The notes under the pieces are model-generated. The model worked only from the letters and a program-made list of their open reading frames with translations. It had not been told where the DNA came from and did not search any database. A DNA stretch of 64,000 bases from Nocardioides alkalitolerans DSM 16699 (GTDB taxonomy: Bacteria; Actinomycetota; Actinomycetes; Propionibacteriales; Nocardioidaceae), in assembly GCF_000426525.1 (NCBI RefSeq), contig NZ_AUFN01000011.1:496001-560000 (forward strand). The letters run 5' to 3'. Of this stretch, positions 1 to 9,524 are shown piece by piece (position 1 is the stretch's first letter; every line of letters begins with the position of its first letter). A program made the translations under genes and the position numbers.

Positions 1-547
1 TCTCGAGCCCGTCCAGGTCGTCGCCGAGGGTCGAGCCGGCCCCGGAGCAGTCGGCCGCCACGTCGTCCAGGCCGCTCTCCCGGGTGCCCTGGACGTCGAG
101 GCCGAGGAGGTCGGTCACGGCGAACTCCGGGTCGGCGACGACGAGGCGGGCGCCGCCGCGGTCGTCCATGAGCGACTCGGCGGTGCGCTCCCCGAGGAGC
201 AGCGGGTCGCTGACGAGCACGGTCGTGCCGTCGTCGACGTCGGCGTCCTCCAGGGCGGCCGCGCTGCGCACCACCGTGACGTCGACCCCTTGGTCGGCCA
301 GCACCCGGGCGACGGCCTGGCCACCGGTCGGCGTCGGGTTGTCGGGGTCGAGCCGGCCGCCGCGCTCGGGGCCGCCGCTGCCCAGGAGCACCGCCCCGAC
401 CACGACGACCACGAGCGCCAGCGCGAGGAGGAGGAGCGCCCGGCGGCGGCGCCAGAAGCCGGGTCCGAGGGAGCCGGAGCCGGAGCCGCCCACGCTGCCC
501 GCGTCGTCGGCCCGGTGGCTCGGGGGAGCGGTCGTCAGGGCGCTCAC
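1..547 (-). CDS. DUF4350 domain membrane-anchored protein, 3' end outside window
   Basis: Reading leftward from a GTG at 547, an open frame continues off the window edge after about 182 residues. The N-terminus is Gly/Ser-rich, followed by a basic patch (FWRRRRALL) and one hydrophobic segment at about residues 37-55. The rest is soluble and starts with a Pro/Gly-containing stretch (LDPDNPTPTGGQAVARVL) typical of the DUF4350 family. The start overlaps the stop of the upstream DUF4129 gene by four bases (GTGA), so translation is probably coupled. In actinobacteria this pair usually lies beside a MoxR ATPase and a DUF58 protein, which would sit just left of the window (inference). The molecular function is unknown. 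Confidence 0.82.
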   Translation of the reverse strand, partial: MSALTTAPPSHRADDAGSVGGSGSGSLGPGFWRRRRALLLLALALVVVVVGAVLLGSGGPERGGRLDPDNPTPTGGQAVARVLADQGVDVTVVRSAAALEDADVDDGTTVLVSDPLLLGERTAESLMDDRGGARLVVADPEFAVTDLLGLDVQGTRESGLDDVAADCSGAGSTLGDDLDGLE

Positions 548-1173
548 CGGGCTCCCGCCAGGGCGCCGTCGAGGGCGAGCACGGCCTCGGCCTGGTCACG
601 GGTGGCGCGCCGCTCGCCGTACAGCACCTCGTCGAACAGGCGGGCGGCGCCGAGCACGCGGTCCGCGGAGGCGGGGTCGACGGCCGCGAGGGCGCGCCCG
701 ACCTCGCCGGCCGTCGCGCCGGGGACGTCGTCGATGCGGCCGCGCTCGACCTGGCGGAGCGCGAGGGCGCGGTAGCCGTCGGTGACGGCGTCCTCCCAGC
801 GGCCCTCGGCGAGGGCGAGCTCGGCACGACGACGCAGCTCGTCCGCCGAGACCGTCTCGCCGGTGAACAGGTCCCGACCGGTGCCCGGGGCGCGCCCGGT
901 CCGGCGCACCCGGCTGAGCAGCAGCACGAGCCCGGCGACGAGCAGGACCACGACGAGCATCGTCACGAACGTGGTCACCGGGGGTGCGTCCGCGGTGCGG
1001 TCGACCCCGCCGTCGAGGAGGCGGCGTACCCAGTCGACGAACCGGCCGAGCAGGTCGCTGTCGTTGTACTCCGGTCGGAGGAGCTCGCGGCGCAGGAGGT
1101 CGCGGGCCTCGTCGCCGTCCGGCGCGAGGGGAGGGTCGACGAGCAGGGCCGTGACGGCGGCCGGGGCGTTCAC
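544..1173 (-). CDS. DUF4129 domain membrane protein
   Basis: A 209-residue protein starting at a GTG (1173) that overlaps the previous stop by four bases. One hydrophobic segment (about residues 60-82, VTTFVTMLVVVLLVAGLVLLL) is followed by basic residues and a C-terminal helical domain. That domain has the EDAVTDGYRALALRQVERG pattern of DUF4129, a domain often found at the C-terminus of transglutaminase-like proteins. An upstream in-frame start would lengthen the protein into the coding region of the neighbour and is less likely. Its place between two membrane proteins suggests a shared envelope role; no enzymatic activity is known. Confidence 0.85.
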   Translation of the reverse strand: MNAPAAVTALLVDPPLAPDGDEARDLLRRELLRPEYNDSDLLGRFVDWVRRLLDGGVDRTADAPPVTTFVTMLVVVLLVAGLVLLLSRVRRTGRAPGTGRDLFTGETVSADELRRRAELALAEGRWEDAVTDGYRALALRQVERGRIDDVPGATAGEVGRALAAVDPASADRVLGAARLFDEVLYGERRATRDQAEAVLALDGALAGAR

Positions 1174-2300
1174 CGGGCGCCGCCCGCGGGGCGGCGCGTG
1201 GACCGGGTGAGCAGCTCGACGTCGTAGGCCTCGCGACGGATGCGCAGGTCGAGGTACTGGCACGCGCAGACCCCGGCCAGGAACGGCGTGACGAGGGCCG
1301 TCACGAGCACCGAGCTGACGGCCAGCGACGCCAGGGCCACCCAGTCGCCGGCCTCGCCCAGCAGGGAGGGCGCGACCTCCTCGACGATGGCGAACGGGAA
1401 CGACAGCATCGTGATGGCCAGGAACGACACGACCTGTGTCAGCAGCACGATGCCGAGGGTGCGCCAGAAGCTGCGCCGCGTGAGCGAGGAGGCACGGCGC
1501 AGGGCCCGGAGCACGGAGACGCGCTCGAGCACCAGCACGGCCGGGGCGAGGTAGGCGAAGCGCACCGCGAGCCAGGCCAGGGCCAGGAGCCCGAGCGGGA
1601 CGGTGACGACCATGTAGAGGACGAGCAGCACGGTGACGTCGGCGAGGGCGACCAGCACGACGGAGAGCACGTAGAGGCCGATCACGAGCGTCCCGGCGAC
1701 GGCGAGCAGCAGGGTCAGGCCCAGCAGGGCCCAGCGTCGACCGCGGAGCCGCGCCCAGGCCTCCTCGACGTCGACGAGCTCCCCGACGGCGGCGGCGAGC
1801 ACGACGTGGGCCACCACCCCGGTGAGGAAGACGGTGCCCAGGAGCAGCACGGCGGTCTCGGCCACGGCGACCGTCCCGGAGCCGACGAGCGCGGAGATCT
1901 CGCGGGCGGACCCGGTGCGGAGCCCCTCGGCGTCCCCGAGGGCGGCGCCCAGCACGGTCGTGGTGAGGGTGACGACCAGCAGGGGGACGAACAGCGCGAA
2001 CGCCGAGACCACGAGCGACGCCCCGAGCGTGGCGCCGGGGTTGTGCCGGATGACGGCCAGGGCGGCGTCGAAGAGGTCACCCACCCCCAGTGGGCGGAGC
2101 GGCACGGCGCCCGGCTTGTGGTGGGCGCCGGCGGGGACGGACCCCTCCGTGCGCTGCTGGCCCAGCCGGGCGGCGGCCTCGGCGTACGGCGAGCGCCGCC
2201 GCGGTGCGGCCGTCGCCGCTCCTGGGGCGGGGAAGGAGGGCGGGGGAGCGGAGAGGGGACCGGACGGAGGCGTGGACGGACCGGGCGTCGTCCCACTCAT
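1170..2300 (-). CDS. Multi-pass membrane protein (glycerophosphodiesterase membrane-domain type)
   Basis: A 376-residue protein. The first 75 residues are Pro/Ala-rich and probably cytoplasmic. About six hydrophobic segments follow, starting with GDLFDAALAVIRHNPGATLG, a pattern common in actinobacterial proteins annotated as glycerophosphoryl diester phosphodiesterase membrane-domain proteins. No phosphodiesterase catalytic motif is visible, so catalytic activity should not be assumed. The ATG at 2300 is preceded by a purine-rich stretch (GGGGGAG) at good distance. It is the first gene of a leftward operon with DUF4129 and DUF4350 and is divergent from the ribosomal operon. Confidence 0.8.
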   Translation of the reverse strand: MSGTTPGPSTPPSGPLSAPPPSFPAPGAATAAPRRRSPYAEAAARLGQQRTEGSVPAGAHHKPGAVPLRPLGVGDLFDAALAVIRHNPGATLGASLVVSAFALFVPLLVVTLTTTVLGAALGDAEGLRTGSAREISALVGSGTVAVAETAVLLLGTVFLTGVVAHVVLAAAVGELVDVEEAWARLRGRRWALLGLTLLLAVAGTLVIGLYVLSVVLVALADVTVLLVLYMVVTVPLGLLALAWLAVRFAYLAPAVLVLERVSVLRALRRASSLTRRSFWRTLGIVLLTQVVSFLAITMLSFPFAIVEEVAPSLLGEAGDWVALASLAVSSVLVTALVTPFLAGVCACQYLDLRIRREAYDVELLTRSTRRPAGGAR

Positions 2301-2363
2301 GCGTTCTCCCCCGTGCGTCGGACGTGGCGGCGCCGAGATGGCCGCCCGCCTGCGTTCCGTGGC

Positions 2364-2369
2364 ATGCTA
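2364..2369 (-). promoter_or_regulatory. Candidate -10 box of the DUF4350/DUF4129 operon
   Basis: TAGCAT reading leftward, 64 bases before the ATG at 2300. No convincing -35 box was found. Placed by eye only. Confidence 0.3.
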
Positions 2370-2434
2370 CCGGGAGGCGAGGTGCTGGAGCGGACCCCCT
2401 GGTGACGCGGTCGCGACGACCGGATCCAGGGGAT

Positions 2435-2464
2435 TTGGCTTCCTGCGCCCACGTCTGCCAAGAT
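2435..2464 (+). promoter_or_regulatory. Candidate promoter of the S10 ribosomal operon
   Basis: TTGGCT (2435-2440) and CAAGAT (2459-2464) are separated by 18 bases, with a TG just before the second box. Transcription from about 2471 would give an untranslated leader of roughly 340 bases before rpsJ. The match is partial and based on inspection. Confidence 0.4.
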
Positions 2465-2469
2465 AGTCC

Positions 2470-2813
2470 GGTTGCTCCGGCGGATCGCTGGAGCGTGGTT
2501 GCACCTTGATCATTGAATCGCATCTCCCGTCGGGCCCAGCGCCTGGCAAGGATTCAGTGCCTGGCGTGCCGCCGCGCGAGTCTGGAGATCCGATCAGCCC
2601 GACGAACCGGTCGGGTGTCATCACCACATCGCAGGACCCCGGTCCTGTCGCGCCGTCGCAGACTTCTGCGAAATGGCCGCGACACGCCCGACCGCGGGGG
2701 TCGGCGATGAGGAGGGTGGTGGAGCCACCGGCGGTGCTGCCTCACCCGGGGCGGTGTCGTGAACAGAGCACGCGGTACCCCTGCGGTACGAACGAGAAGG
2801 ACGAGAGAGACCT
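2470..2813 (+). promoter_or_regulatory. Long untranslated leader of the S10 operon with three hairpins
   Basis: The 513 bases from 2301 to 2813 hold no credible gene; an in-frame extension of rplC through this region overlaps rpsJ and has no family likeness. The part after the candidate promoter contains three inverted repeats: 2598-2603 with 2610-2615, 2656-2662 with 2665-2671 (7 bp, 2-base loop) and 2688-2693 with 2699-2704. In other bacteria ribosomal leaders bind a product protein (L4 in enterobacteria). Whether this one does is inference. Confidence 0.4.
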
Positions 2814-3122
2814 ATGGCGGGACAGAAGATCCGCATCAGGCTCAAGGCCTACGACCACGAGGTCATCGACACCTCGGCGCGCAAGATCGTTGACACGGTC
2901 ACCCGTACGGGCGCGAAGGTCGCCGGCCCTGTGCCGCTGCCGACGGAGAAGAACGTCTACTGCGTCATCCGCTCGCCCCACAAGTACAAGGACAGCCGCG
3001 AGCACTTCGAGATGCGCACGCACAAGCGCCTCATCGACATCATCGACCCCACGCCGAAGACCGTCGACTCGCTCATGCGACTCGACCTCCCGGCCGGTGT
3101 CGACATCGAGATCAAGCTCTGA
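2814..3122 (+). CDS. rpsJ: 30S ribosomal protein S10
   Basis: A 102-residue protein with the complete S10 sequence, from [16 protein letters not shown] at the N-terminus to [12 protein letters not shown] at the end. S10 sits in the head of the small subunit; in bacteria it also serves in transcription antitermination as NusE. A purine-rich ribosome binding site (AGGACGAGAGAG) precedes the ATG. It is the first gene of the S10 operon and rplC starts 11 bases after its stop. Length and sequence are typical, so the call is secure. Confidence 0.98.
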   Translation: MAGQKIRIRLKAYDHEVIDTSARKIVDTVTRTGAKVAGPVPLPTEKNVYCVIRSPHKYKDSREHFEMRTHKRLIDIIDPTPKTVDSLMRLDLPAGVDIEIKL

Positions 3123-3132
3123 GGTCCGACTG

Positions 3133-3798
3133 ATGACTTTCGAACGTAATGTGAAGGGCCTGCTGGGCACGAAGCTCGGCATGACCCAGACCTGGGACGA
3201 GAACAACCGCATCGTCCCCGTCACCGTGATCGCCGCGACGACCAACGTCGTCGCCGGTGTGCGCACCCCCGACTCCGACGGCTACAACGCCGTGCAGGTC
3301 GCGTACGGCGAGATCGAGGCCCGCAAGGTCACGAAGCCGCAGGCCGGCCAGTTCGCGAAGGCGGGCATCACGCCGCGTCGCCACGTGGTCGAGATCCGCA
3401 CCGCCGACGCCTCGACCTACACGGTCGGCCAGGAGCTCGTCGCCGCCGACATCTTCGCCGCGGGCGAGGAGATCGACGTCACCGGCACGAGCAAGGGCAA
3501 GGGCTTCGCGGGCGTCATGAAGCGTCACGGCTTCCACGGCGTCGGTGCCTCGCACGGCGCCCACCGCAACCACCGCAAGCCCGGCTCGATCGGCGCCTGC
3601 GCCACGCCGGGTCGCGTGTTCAAGGGCACCCGCATGGCGGGTCGCATGGGTGGCGACACCGTCACCACGCAGAACGTCACGGTCCACGCCGTGGACGCCG
3701 AGAAGGGCCTCGTGCTCCTCAAGGGCGCCGTCCCCGGCCCCAAGGGCAGCCTCGTGGTCCTCCGCTCGGCCGCCAAGAAGCAGGAGGCGAGCAAGTGA
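3133..3798 (+). CDS. rplC: 50S ribosomal protein L3
   Basis: A 221-residue protein starting [19 protein letters not shown]. It contains the L3 signature region around [14 protein letters not shown] and the [20 protein letters not shown] loop that reaches toward the peptidyl transferase centre. L3 is an early assembly protein of the large subunit. The ATG at 3133 is chosen because it matches the family start; the frame is open much further upstream but that part overlaps rpsJ. It overlaps rplD by four bases. Confidence 0.98.
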   Translation: MTFERNVKGLLGTKLGMTQTWDENNRIVPVTVIAATTNVVAGVRTPDSDGYNAVQVAYGEIEARKVTKPQAGQFAKAGITPRRHVVEIRTADASTYTVGQELVAADIFAAGEEIDVTGTSKGKGFAGVMKRHGFHGVGASHGAHRNHRKPGSIGACATPGRVFKGTRMAGRMGGDTVTTQNVTVHAVDAEKGLVLLKGAVPGPKGSLVVLRSAAKKQEASK

Positions 3799-4418
3799 GC
3801 GACGTCAAGAAGGTCGACGTCGACCTCCCCGCCGAGGTCTTCGGCGTCGAGGTCAACATCCCCCTCATCCACCAGGTGGTCGTGGCCCAGCAGGCTGCGG
3901 CCCGCCAGGGCACGCACTCCACCAAGCGTCGCGGCGAGGTCCGCGGTGGTGGACGCAAGCCCTACAAGCAGAAGGGCACCGGCCGCGCCCGTCAGGGCTC
4001 GACCCGCGCTCCTCAGTTCGCCGGCGGTGGCGTCGTGCACGGCCCCAAGCCGCGCGACTACGAGCAGCGCACGCCCAAGAAGATGAAGGCCGCCGCGCTG
4101 AAGGGTGCGCTGTCCGACCGCGCCGCCAACGGCCGCGTCCACGTCATCGAGGCGTTCATCGGCTCGGACGTCCCGTCGACGAAGGCCGCGAAGGTCGCGC
4201 TCGCCGCGATCTCGGACCGCAGCCGGTTCCTCGTGGTCGTCGAGCGCGACGACACGCTGACGTGGCTGTCGCTGCGCAACCTGCCCGCGGTGCACATCGT
4301 GGCGCAGGACCAGCTGAACACGTACGACGTGCTCGTCTCCGACGAGATCGTCTTCACGACCACGGCGTACGACGCGTTCGTCGCCCGCCACAACGGCACC
4401 AAGGAGGACGTCGCGTGA
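3795..4418 (+). CDS. rplD: 50S ribosomal protein L4
   Basis: A 207-residue protein starting at a GTG within the GTGA overlap with rplC. The conserved internal loop ([21 protein letters not shown], about residues 54-74), which lines the peptide exit tunnel, is intact. It also has the PPT-like [12 protein letters not shown] region. L4 binds 23S rRNA early in assembly and in some bacteria represses its own operon, which makes the long leader before rpsJ worth noting. Its stop overlaps the rplW start by four bases, so rplC, rplD and rplW are probably translationally coupled. Confidence 0.97.
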   Translation: MSDVKKVDVDLPAEVFGVEVNIPLIHQVVVAQQAAARQGTHSTKRRGEVRGGGRKPYKQKGTGRARQGSTRAPQFAGGGVVHGPKPRDYEQRTPKKMKAAALKGALSDRAANGRVHVIEAFIGSDVPSTKAAKVALAAISDRSRFLVVVERDDTLTWLSLRNLPAVHIVAQDQLNTYDVLVSDEIVFTTTAYDAFVARHNGTKEDVA

Positions 4419-4720
4419 GCACCCTCAACAAGGACCCCCGCGACATCCTGCTCGCGCCGGTCGTGTCCGAGAAGAGCTACGGGCTGCTCGACGCGAACAA
4501 GTACACGTTCGTCGTGCACCCGGACGCGAACAAGACCGAGATCAAGATCGCTGTCCAGAAGATCTTCGGTGTGAAGGTGACCTCGGTCAACACGCTCAAC
4601 CGCCCGGGCAAGACGCGTCGTACGCGTTTCGGTCTCGGCAAGCGGGCGAACACCAAGCGCGCGATCGTCAGCCTCGCCGAGGGTGACTCGATCGACATCT
4701 TCTCCGGGCCGGTCGGCTGA
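4415..4720 (+). CDS. rplW: 50S ribosomal protein L23
   Basis: A 101-residue protein starting at the GTG of a GTGA overlap with rplD. The sequence shows the L23 hallmarks [17 protein letters not shown] at the N-terminus and the [12 protein letters not shown] loop. L23 lies at the tunnel exit and is the docking site for signal recognition particle and trigger factor. A 34-base gap separates it from rplB, the largest gap in this part of the operon. Confidence 0.97.
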   Translation: MSTLNKDPRDILLAPVVSEKSYGLLDANKYTFVVHPDANKTEIKIAVQKIFGVKVTSVNTLNRPGKTRRTRFGLGKRANTKRAIVSLAEGDSIDIFSGPVG

Positions 4721-4754
4721 CCGGGACTGACGAGAGACATCAAGGACTCCTGAC

Positions 4755-5588
4755 ATGGCTATTCGCAAGTACAAGCCGACCACCCCGGGCCGTCGTGGCT
4801 CGTCGGTCGCCGACTTCGTCGAGGTCACCCGCACCACGCCCGAGAAGTCGCTGACGCGTCCGCTGCCCAAGAAGGGCGGCCGCAACAACCAGGGCCGGAT
4901 CACCACCCGGCACCAGGGTGGCGGTCACAAGCGGGCCTACCGCGTCATCGACTTCCGTCGCTACGACAAGGACGGCGTGCCGGCCAAGGTCGCTCACATC
5001 GAGTACGACCCCAACCGCACCGCCCGGATCGCGCTCCTGCACTACGCCGACGGCGAGAAGCGCTACATCGTCGCGCCGAAGGGCCTCGTGCAGGGCACCC
5101 CGGTCGAGTCGGGTCCGAACTCCGACATCAAGACCGGCAACAACCTGCCGCTCCGCAACATCCCCGTCGGTTCGACGATCCACTGCATCGAGCTCCGCCC
5201 CGGCGGCGGTGCGAAGATCGCCCGCTCCGCCGGCAACAGCGCCCAGCTGGTCGCCAAGGAGGGCTCGCGCGCCACGCTGCGTCTGCCCTCCGGCGAGATG
5301 CGGTTCGTCGACGTGCGCTGCCGCGCCACCATCGGCGAGGTCGGCAACGCCGAGCAGTCGAACATCAACTGGGGCAAGGCCGGCCGCATGCGGTGGAAGG
5401 GCAAGCGCCCCACCGTCCGCGGTGTCGTCATGAACCCGGTCGACCACCCGCACGGTGGTGGAGAGGGCAAGACCTCCGGTGGTCGCCACCCGGTCTCGCC
5501 CTGGGGCAAGCCCGAGGGCCGCACGCGCAAGCGCAAGGCCAGCGACGCCCAGATCATCCGTCGTCGCAAGTCCGGCAAGAAGCGCTGA
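4755..5588 (+). CDS. rplB: 50S ribosomal protein L2
   Basis: A 277-residue protein starting [15 protein letters not shown]. The conserved [13 protein letters not shown] motif near residues 225-237, containing the histidine needed for peptidyl transferase activity, is intact, as are the OB-fold and SH3-like barrel regions. L2 is required for subunit association and is one of the most conserved ribosomal proteins. Length is normal and the ATG is the only reasonable start. Confidence 0.98.
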   Translation: MAIRKYKPTTPGRRGSSVADFVEVTRTTPEKSLTRPLPKKGGRNNQGRITTRHQGGGHKRAYRVIDFRRYDKDGVPAKVAHIEYDPNRTARIALLHYADGEKRYIVAPKGLVQGTPVESGPNSDIKTGNNLPLRNIPVGSTIHCIELRPGGGAKIARSAGNSAQLVAKEGSRATLRLPSGEMRFVDVRCRATIGEVGNAEQSNINWGKAGRMRWKGKRPTVRGVVMNPVDHPHGGGEGKTSGGRHPVSPWGKPEGRTRKRKASDAQIIRRRKSGKKR

Positions 5589-5604
5589 GTAGGGAAGTAA
5601 CGAG

Positions 5605-5886
5605 ATGCCTCGCAGCCTGAAGAAGGGCCCCTTCGTCGACGGCCACCTCACCAAGAAGGTGGACGCGGAGAACGAGAAGGGCACCCACAACGTCATCAAG
5701 ACGTGGTCGCGCCGCTCGATGATCGTGCCGGACATGATCGGTCACACGATCGCCGTGCACGACGGGCGCAAGCACGTCCCCGTGTTCGTGACCGACTCGA
5801 TGGTCGGCCACAAGCTGGGCGAGTTCGCCCCCACCCGCACCTACCGCGGGCACGTGAAGGAAGACCGGAAGGGGCGTCGCCGATGA
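5605..5886 (+). CDS. rpsS: 30S ribosomal protein S19
   Basis: A 93-residue protein starting [15 protein letters not shown] and ending in a short basic tail after [12 protein letters not shown], all typical of S19. It forms a complex with S13 that contacts tRNA in the head of the small subunit. A GGGAAG-like site lies before the ATG. Its stop overlaps the rplV start (ATGA). Confidence 0.98.
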   Translation: MPRSLKKGPFVDGHLTKKVDAENEKGTHNVIKTWSRRSMIVPDMIGHTIAVHDGRKHVPVFVTDSMVGHKLGEFAPTRTYRGHVKEDRKGRRR

Positions 5887-6314
5887 GCACCACCGAGCGT
5901 CAGCGCACGAGCGCTCGCCGCACGTCGCTCCTCGGCGACCAGCCGGGAGCCTTCGCGAGCGCCCGTTACGTCCGCATCACGCCGATGAAGGCACGCCGGG
6001 TCGTCGACCTGGTCCGTGGCCTCCCGGTGGCCGACGCGGCCGCCCTGCTGGCCTTCGCGCCGCAGGCCGCCTCGGAGACCGTCGGCAAGGTGCTCGCGTC
6101 CGCCGTGGCGAACGCCGAGACCACCGAGAACCTCTCGACCAGCGACCTCGTCGTCTCGGTCGCCTGGGTCGACGAGGGTCCGACGATGAAGCGGTGGCGC
6201 CCCCGCGCCCAGGGCCGCGCCACGCGGATCAACAAGCGCACGAGCCACATCACCATCGCCGTACAGCCCGCCGACGTGGTGGCCGGCGCGAAGAAGAAGG
6301 GACGGTCTGCCTGA
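5883..6314 (+). CDS. rplV: 50S ribosomal protein L22
   Basis: A 143-residue protein. After a 25-residue N-terminal extension (rich in Arg, Ser and Thr) common in actinobacteria, the family core begins at [20 protein letters not shown]. The C-terminal beta-hairpin region with [17 protein letters not shown], which extends into the exit tunnel and is a site of macrolide resistance mutations in other species, is normal. The ATG at 5883 overlaps the rpsS stop. It overlaps rpsC by one base. Confidence 0.97.
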   Translation: MSTTERQRTSARRTSLLGDQPGAFASARYVRITPMKARRVVDLVRGLPVADAAALLAFAPQAASETVGKVLASAVANAETTENLSTSDLVVSVAWVDEGPTMKRWRPRAQGRATRINKRTSHITIAVQPADVVAGAKKKGRSA

Positions 6315-7159
6315 TGGGTCAGAAGATCAACCCGAACGGCTTCCGTCTCGGAATCTCGACCGACCACAAGAGCCGTTGGTACGCCGACAAGCTCTACAAG
6401 TCCTACGTGGGCGAGGACGTCGCGATCCGCAAGCTGCTCAGCAAGGGCATGGAGCGGGCCGGCATCTCGAAGGTGGAGATCGAGCGGACGCGTGACCGCG
6501 TCCGGGTCGACATCCACACCGCGCGCCCGGGCATCGTCATCGGTCGCCGCGGCGCCGAGGCCGACCGCATCCGTGGCGAGCTCGAGAAGCTCACGGGCAA
6601 GCAGGTGCAGCTGAACATCCTCGAGGTCAAGAACCCCGAGATCGACGCGCAGCTGGTCGCCCAGGGTGTCGCCGAGCAGCTCAGCGGCCGTGTGCAGTTC
6701 CGTCGCGCCATGAAGAAGGCCATCCAGACCTCGATGCGTTCCGGTGCCAAGGGCATCCGCATCCAGTGCTCCGGCCGGCTCAACGGCGCCGAGATGTCGC
6801 GGACCGAGTTCTACCGCGAGGGTCGCGTCCCGCTGCACACGCTGCGTGCCGACATCGACTACGGCTTCTACGAGGCCCGCACGACCTTCGGCCGCATCGG
6901 CGTGAAGGTCTGGATCTACAAGGGCGAGGTGGCGGGTACCCGCGCCGAGCGCGAGGCCCAGGCTGCTGCCCGTGCCGGTGCGCCCGGTCGTGGCGGCCGT
7001 CCCACGCGTGGCGGAGAGCGTCCGAGCCGTGGCTCGCGCACCGACCGTCCGACCCGTTCGGGTCGTGAGGGTGCTCCCGCCGAGACGGGTGCGGCGACCG
7101 AGGGCAACGCCCCGGCCGCTGCCGAGACCGCTGCCGCTCCGGCAGCCACGGAGGGCTGA
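6314..7159 (+). CDS. rpsC: 30S ribosomal protein S3 with long C-terminal tail
   Basis: A 281-residue protein starting [14 protein letters not shown]. The type-2 KH domain ([18 protein letters not shown] around residues 72-90) and the C-terminal S3 domain are intact; together they line the mRNA entry channel. After about residue 210 comes a tail of some 70 residues, first rich in Arg and Gly (repeated [14 protein letters not shown]), then in Ala, Glu and Thr. Such tails are common in actinobacterial S3 but vary in length. Its start overlaps the rplV stop by one base. Confidence 0.97.
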   Translation: MGQKINPNGFRLGISTDHKSRWYADKLYKSYVGEDVAIRKLLSKGMERAGISKVEIERTRDRVRVDIHTARPGIVIGRRGAEADRIRGELEKLTGKQVQLNILEVKNPEIDAQLVAQGVAEQLSGRVQFRRAMKKAIQTSMRSGAKGIRIQCSGRLNGAEMSRTEFYREGRVPLHTLRADIDYGFYEARTTFGRIGVKVWIYKGEVAGTRAEREAQAAARAGAPGRGGRPTRGGERPSRGSRTDRPTRSGREGAPAETGAATEGNAPAAAETAAAPAATEG

Positions 7160-7164
7160 TCCAC

Positions 7165-7584
7165 ATGCTGATGCCCCGTCGCGTCAAGCACCGCAAGCAG
7201 CACCACCCCAAGCGGACCGGTGCTGCCAAGGGCGGCACGTCGCTGAACTTCGGTGACTTCGGTATCCAGGCGGTCGAGAGTCACTACGTGACCAACCGTC
7301 AGATCGAGTCGGCCCGTATCGCGATGACCCGCCACATCAAGCGAGGTGGAAAGGTGTGGATCAACATCTACCCCGACCGCCCGCTGACCAAGAAGCCCGC
7401 CGAGACCCGCATGGGTTCCGGTAAGGGTTCTCCCGAGTGGTGGGTCGCGAACGTCAAGGCCGGCCGCATCATGTTCGAACTCTCCGGTGTGACGGAGGAA
7501 GTCGCCCGCGAGGCCATGCGCCGCGCGATGCACAAGCTTCCGATGAAGTGCCGGTTCGTCTCCCGCGAGGCTGGTGAATTCTGA
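7165..7584 (+). CDS. rplP: 50S ribosomal protein L16
   Basis: A 139-residue protein starting [19 protein letters not shown], the standard L16 N-terminus. It has the conserved [20 protein letters not shown] region. L16 helps organise the A site of the large subunit. A second ATG at 7171 is possible but the longer form matches the family. It overlaps rpmC by one base (TGATG). Confidence 0.98.
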   Translation: MLMPRRVKHRKQHHPKRTGAAKGGTSLNFGDFGIQAVESHYVTNRQIESARIAMTRHIKRGGKVWINIYPDRPLTKKPAETRMGSGKGSPEWWVANVKAGRIMFELSGVTEEVAREAMRRAMHKLPMKCRFVSREAGEF

Positions 7585-7841
7585 TGGCATCCCCCAAGGT
7601 CAGCCCGGCGTTCGAGCTCGACGAGCTCACCAACGCCGACCTCACCGAGAAGCTCCGCGAGTCGAAGGAGGAGCTGTTCAACCTCCGCTTCCAGGCGGCG
7701 ACCGGACAGCTCGAGAACAACAGCCGTCTCCGCACGGTGAAGAAGGACATCGCCCGGATCTACACCGTGGTGCGCGAGCGCGAGCTCGGCATCCGCGAGA
7801 CCCCGGGCACCGACGAGATCACGAAGGACGGCGCCGCATGA
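7584..7841 (+). CDS. rpmC: 50S ribosomal protein L29
   Basis: An 85-residue, strongly helical protein containing the L29 core [30 protein letters not shown]. It is a little longer than the 65-70 residues usual in many phyla because of N- and C-terminal extensions, which is common in actinobacteria. L29 sits at the tunnel exit next to L23. One-base overlap with rplP and four-base overlap (ATGA) with rpsQ. Confidence 0.97.
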   Translation: MASPKVSPAFELDELTNADLTEKLRESKEELFNLRFQAATGQLENNSRLRTVKKDIARIYTVVRERELGIRETPGTDEITKDGAA

Positions 7842-8119
7842 GCACCGAGACCGAGAAGACCGCTCCCGAGCGTGGCGCTCGCAAGGTCCGCGAGGGCATC
7901 GTCGTGAGCGACAAGATGGACAAGACCATCGTCGTCTCCGTCGAGGACCGCGTGAAGCACGCCCTCTACGGCAAGGTCCTGCGCCGCACGAGCAAGCTCA
8001 AGGCGCACGACGAGCCGAACGAGTGCGGCATCGGCGACCGCGTCCTGATCATGGAGACGCGACCGCTGTCGGCCACCAAGCGCTGGCGCGTCGTCGAGAT
8101 CCTCGAGAAGGCGAAGTGA
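7838..8119 (+). CDS. rpsQ: 30S ribosomal protein S17
   Basis: A 93-residue protein. The OB-fold core is recognisable from [17 protein letters not shown] to [15 protein letters not shown]17 binds 16S rRNA early in assembly of the small subunit. The ATG at 7838 overlaps the rpmC stop. It is the last gene of the S10 part; a 108-base gap with a small hairpin separates it from rplN. Confidence 0.98.
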   Translation: MSTETEKTAPERGARKVREGIVVSDKMDKTIVVSVEDRVKHALYGKVLRRTSKLKAHDEPNECGIGDRVLIMETRPLSATKRWRVVEILEKAK

Positions 8120-8122
8120 CCT

Positions 8123-8138
8123 CTCGCCCCTAGGCGAG
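8123..8138 (+). repeat. Small hairpin in the gap between rpsQ and rplN
   Basis: A 6-bp stem (8123-8128 with 8133-8138) with a 4-base loop lies just after the rpsQ stop. The 108-base gap is the longest inside the ribosomal cluster before rplO. The stem could act as a weak attenuator or processing site between the S10 and spc halves; no T-run follows, so a full terminator is unlikely. Confidence 0.4.
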
Positions 8139-8227
8139 CACTTCCCCTCACCATCCAGGCCCCACTAGTTCGGCCAGGCTTCCCCTCCTCGTGAGGCGAA
8201 GAACCGGTACGACAACCAGGAGAGAAG

Positions 8228-8596
8228 ATGATCCAGCAGGAGTCGCGACTCAAGGTCGCCGACAACACGGGTGCGAAGGAGATCCTCTGCATCCGCGTTC
8301 TCGGCGGCTCGGGTCGGCGCTACGCCGGAATCGGCGACGTCATCGTTGCCACCGTGAAGGACGCGATCCCGGGCGGCAACGTCAAGAAGGGCGACGTCGT
8401 CAAGGCCGTCATCGTGCGCACCGTCAAGGAGCGCCGTCGGCCGGACGGCTCGTACATCCGCTTCGACGAGAACGCCGCCGTGATCCTGAAGAACGACGGG
8501 GAGCCGCGAGGCACCCGTATCTTCGGCCCCGTCGGCCGTGAGCTGCGCGAGAAGAAGTTCATGAAGATCATCTCGCTCGCACCGGAGGTGCTCTGA
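8228..8596 (+). CDS. rplN: 50S ribosomal protein L14
   Basis: A 122-residue protein starting [19 protein letters not shown], the exact family start, preceded by AGGAGAG. It carries the conserved [21 protein letters not shown] and [10 protein letters not shown] segments. L14 contacts the small subunit and is the usual landing site of silencing factor RsfS. It opens the spc part of the cluster. Confidence 0.98.
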   Translation: MIQQESRLKVADNTGAKEILCIRVLGGSGRRYAGIGDVIVATVKDAIPGGNVKKGDVVKAVIVRTVKERRRPDGSYIRFDENAAVILKNDGEPRGTRIFGPVGRELREKKFMKIISLAPEVL

Positions 8597-8598
8597 CC

Positions 8599-8952
8599 AT
8601 GGCGAACATCAAGCTGAAGAAGGGCGACACCGTCAAGGTGATCGCCGGCAAGGACAAGGGCGCCGAGGGCAAGATCATCGTCGTGCTCCGCGAGGAGCAG
8701 CGCGTGATCGTCGAGGGTGTCAACCGCGTCAAGAAGCACACGAAGGCGGCCCCCCAGGGCGGCGACGCCACGGGCGGCATCATCACCACCGAGGCCCCCA
8801 TCCACGTGTCCAACGTGATGCTCGTCGAGGGTGACGGCGTCACCCGCGTCGGTTCCAAGCGCGTCGAGGTGACCAAGCGTCGCGCCGACGGTTCGACCTA
8901 CTCCGCCGAGCGCAGCGTCCGCGTGTCGCGCTCGACCGGCGAGGAGATCTGA
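8599..8952 (+). CDS. rplX: 50S ribosomal protein L24
   Basis: A 117-residue protein with the KOW motif near the N-terminus ([20 protein letters not shown], residues 6-25) and the following [10 protein letters not shown] segment. L24 initiates assembly of the large subunit. It starts two bases after the rplN stop, and rplE starts one base after its own stop, so the three genes are tightly packed. Confidence 0.98.
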   Translation: MANIKLKKGDTVKVIAGKDKGAEGKIIVVLREEQRVIVEGVNRVKKHTKAAPQGGDATGGIITTEAPIHVSNVMLVEGDGVTRVGSKRVEVTKRRADGSTYSAERSVRVSRSTGEEI

Positions 8953-8953
8953 G

Positions 8954-9523
8954 ATGACCGAGACCACCACCGAGGCCGTCAAGCCGCGTCTGAAGGACCG
9001 CTACCGTGCGGAGATCCTGCCGGCGCTGCAGTCGGAGTTCGAGATCCAGAACGTCATGCAGGTGCCCGGCCTGACCAAGATCGTGGTCAACATGGGTGTC
9101 GGCGAGGCTGCTCGGGACTCGAAGCTGATCGAGGGCGCCATCCGCGACCTCACCGCGATCACCGGCCAGAAGCCGCAGGTCACGAAGGCCCGCAAGTCGA
9201 TCGCGCAGTACAAGCTGCGCGAGGGCATGCCGATCGGCGCGCACGTCACGCTGCGCGGCGACCGCATGTGGGAGTTCCTCGACCGCCTGCTGTCGCTCGC
9301 CCTGCCCCGCATCCGTGACTTCCGCGGCCTCTCGTCGACGCAGTTCGACGGTCGCGGCAACTACACGTTCGGTCTGACCGAGCAGGTCATGTTCCACGAG
9401 ATCGACCAGGACAAGGTCGACCGCACGCGCGGCATGGACATCACCGTCGTCACCACGGCGACGACCGACGACCAGGGTCGCGCGCTGCTGAAGCAGCTCG
9501 GCTTCCCCTTCAAGGAGAACTGA
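8954..9523 (+). CDS. rplE: 50S ribosomal protein L5
   Basis: A 189-residue protein with the family segments [38 protein letters not shown] and [16 protein letters not shown]5 binds 5S rRNA and forms a bridge to the small subunit head. The length is normal; the N-terminal dozen residues are a variable acidic extension. Confidence 0.98.
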   Translation: MTETTTEAVKPRLKDRYRAEILPALQSEFEIQNVMQVPGLTKIVVNMGVGEAARDSKLIEGAIRDLTAITGQKPQVTKARKSIAQYKLREGMPIGAHVTLRGDRMWEFLDRLLSLALPRIRDFRGLSSTQFDGRGNYTFGLTEQVMFHEIDQDKVDRTRGMDITVVTTATTDDQGRALLKQLGFPFKEN

Positions 9524-9524
9524 C

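Noticed and set aside
2506..3132. N-terminal extension of the L3 gene through rpsJ
   Set aside because: The extra 209 codons have no family match and overlap rpsJ; the ATG at 3133 gives the exact L3 start.
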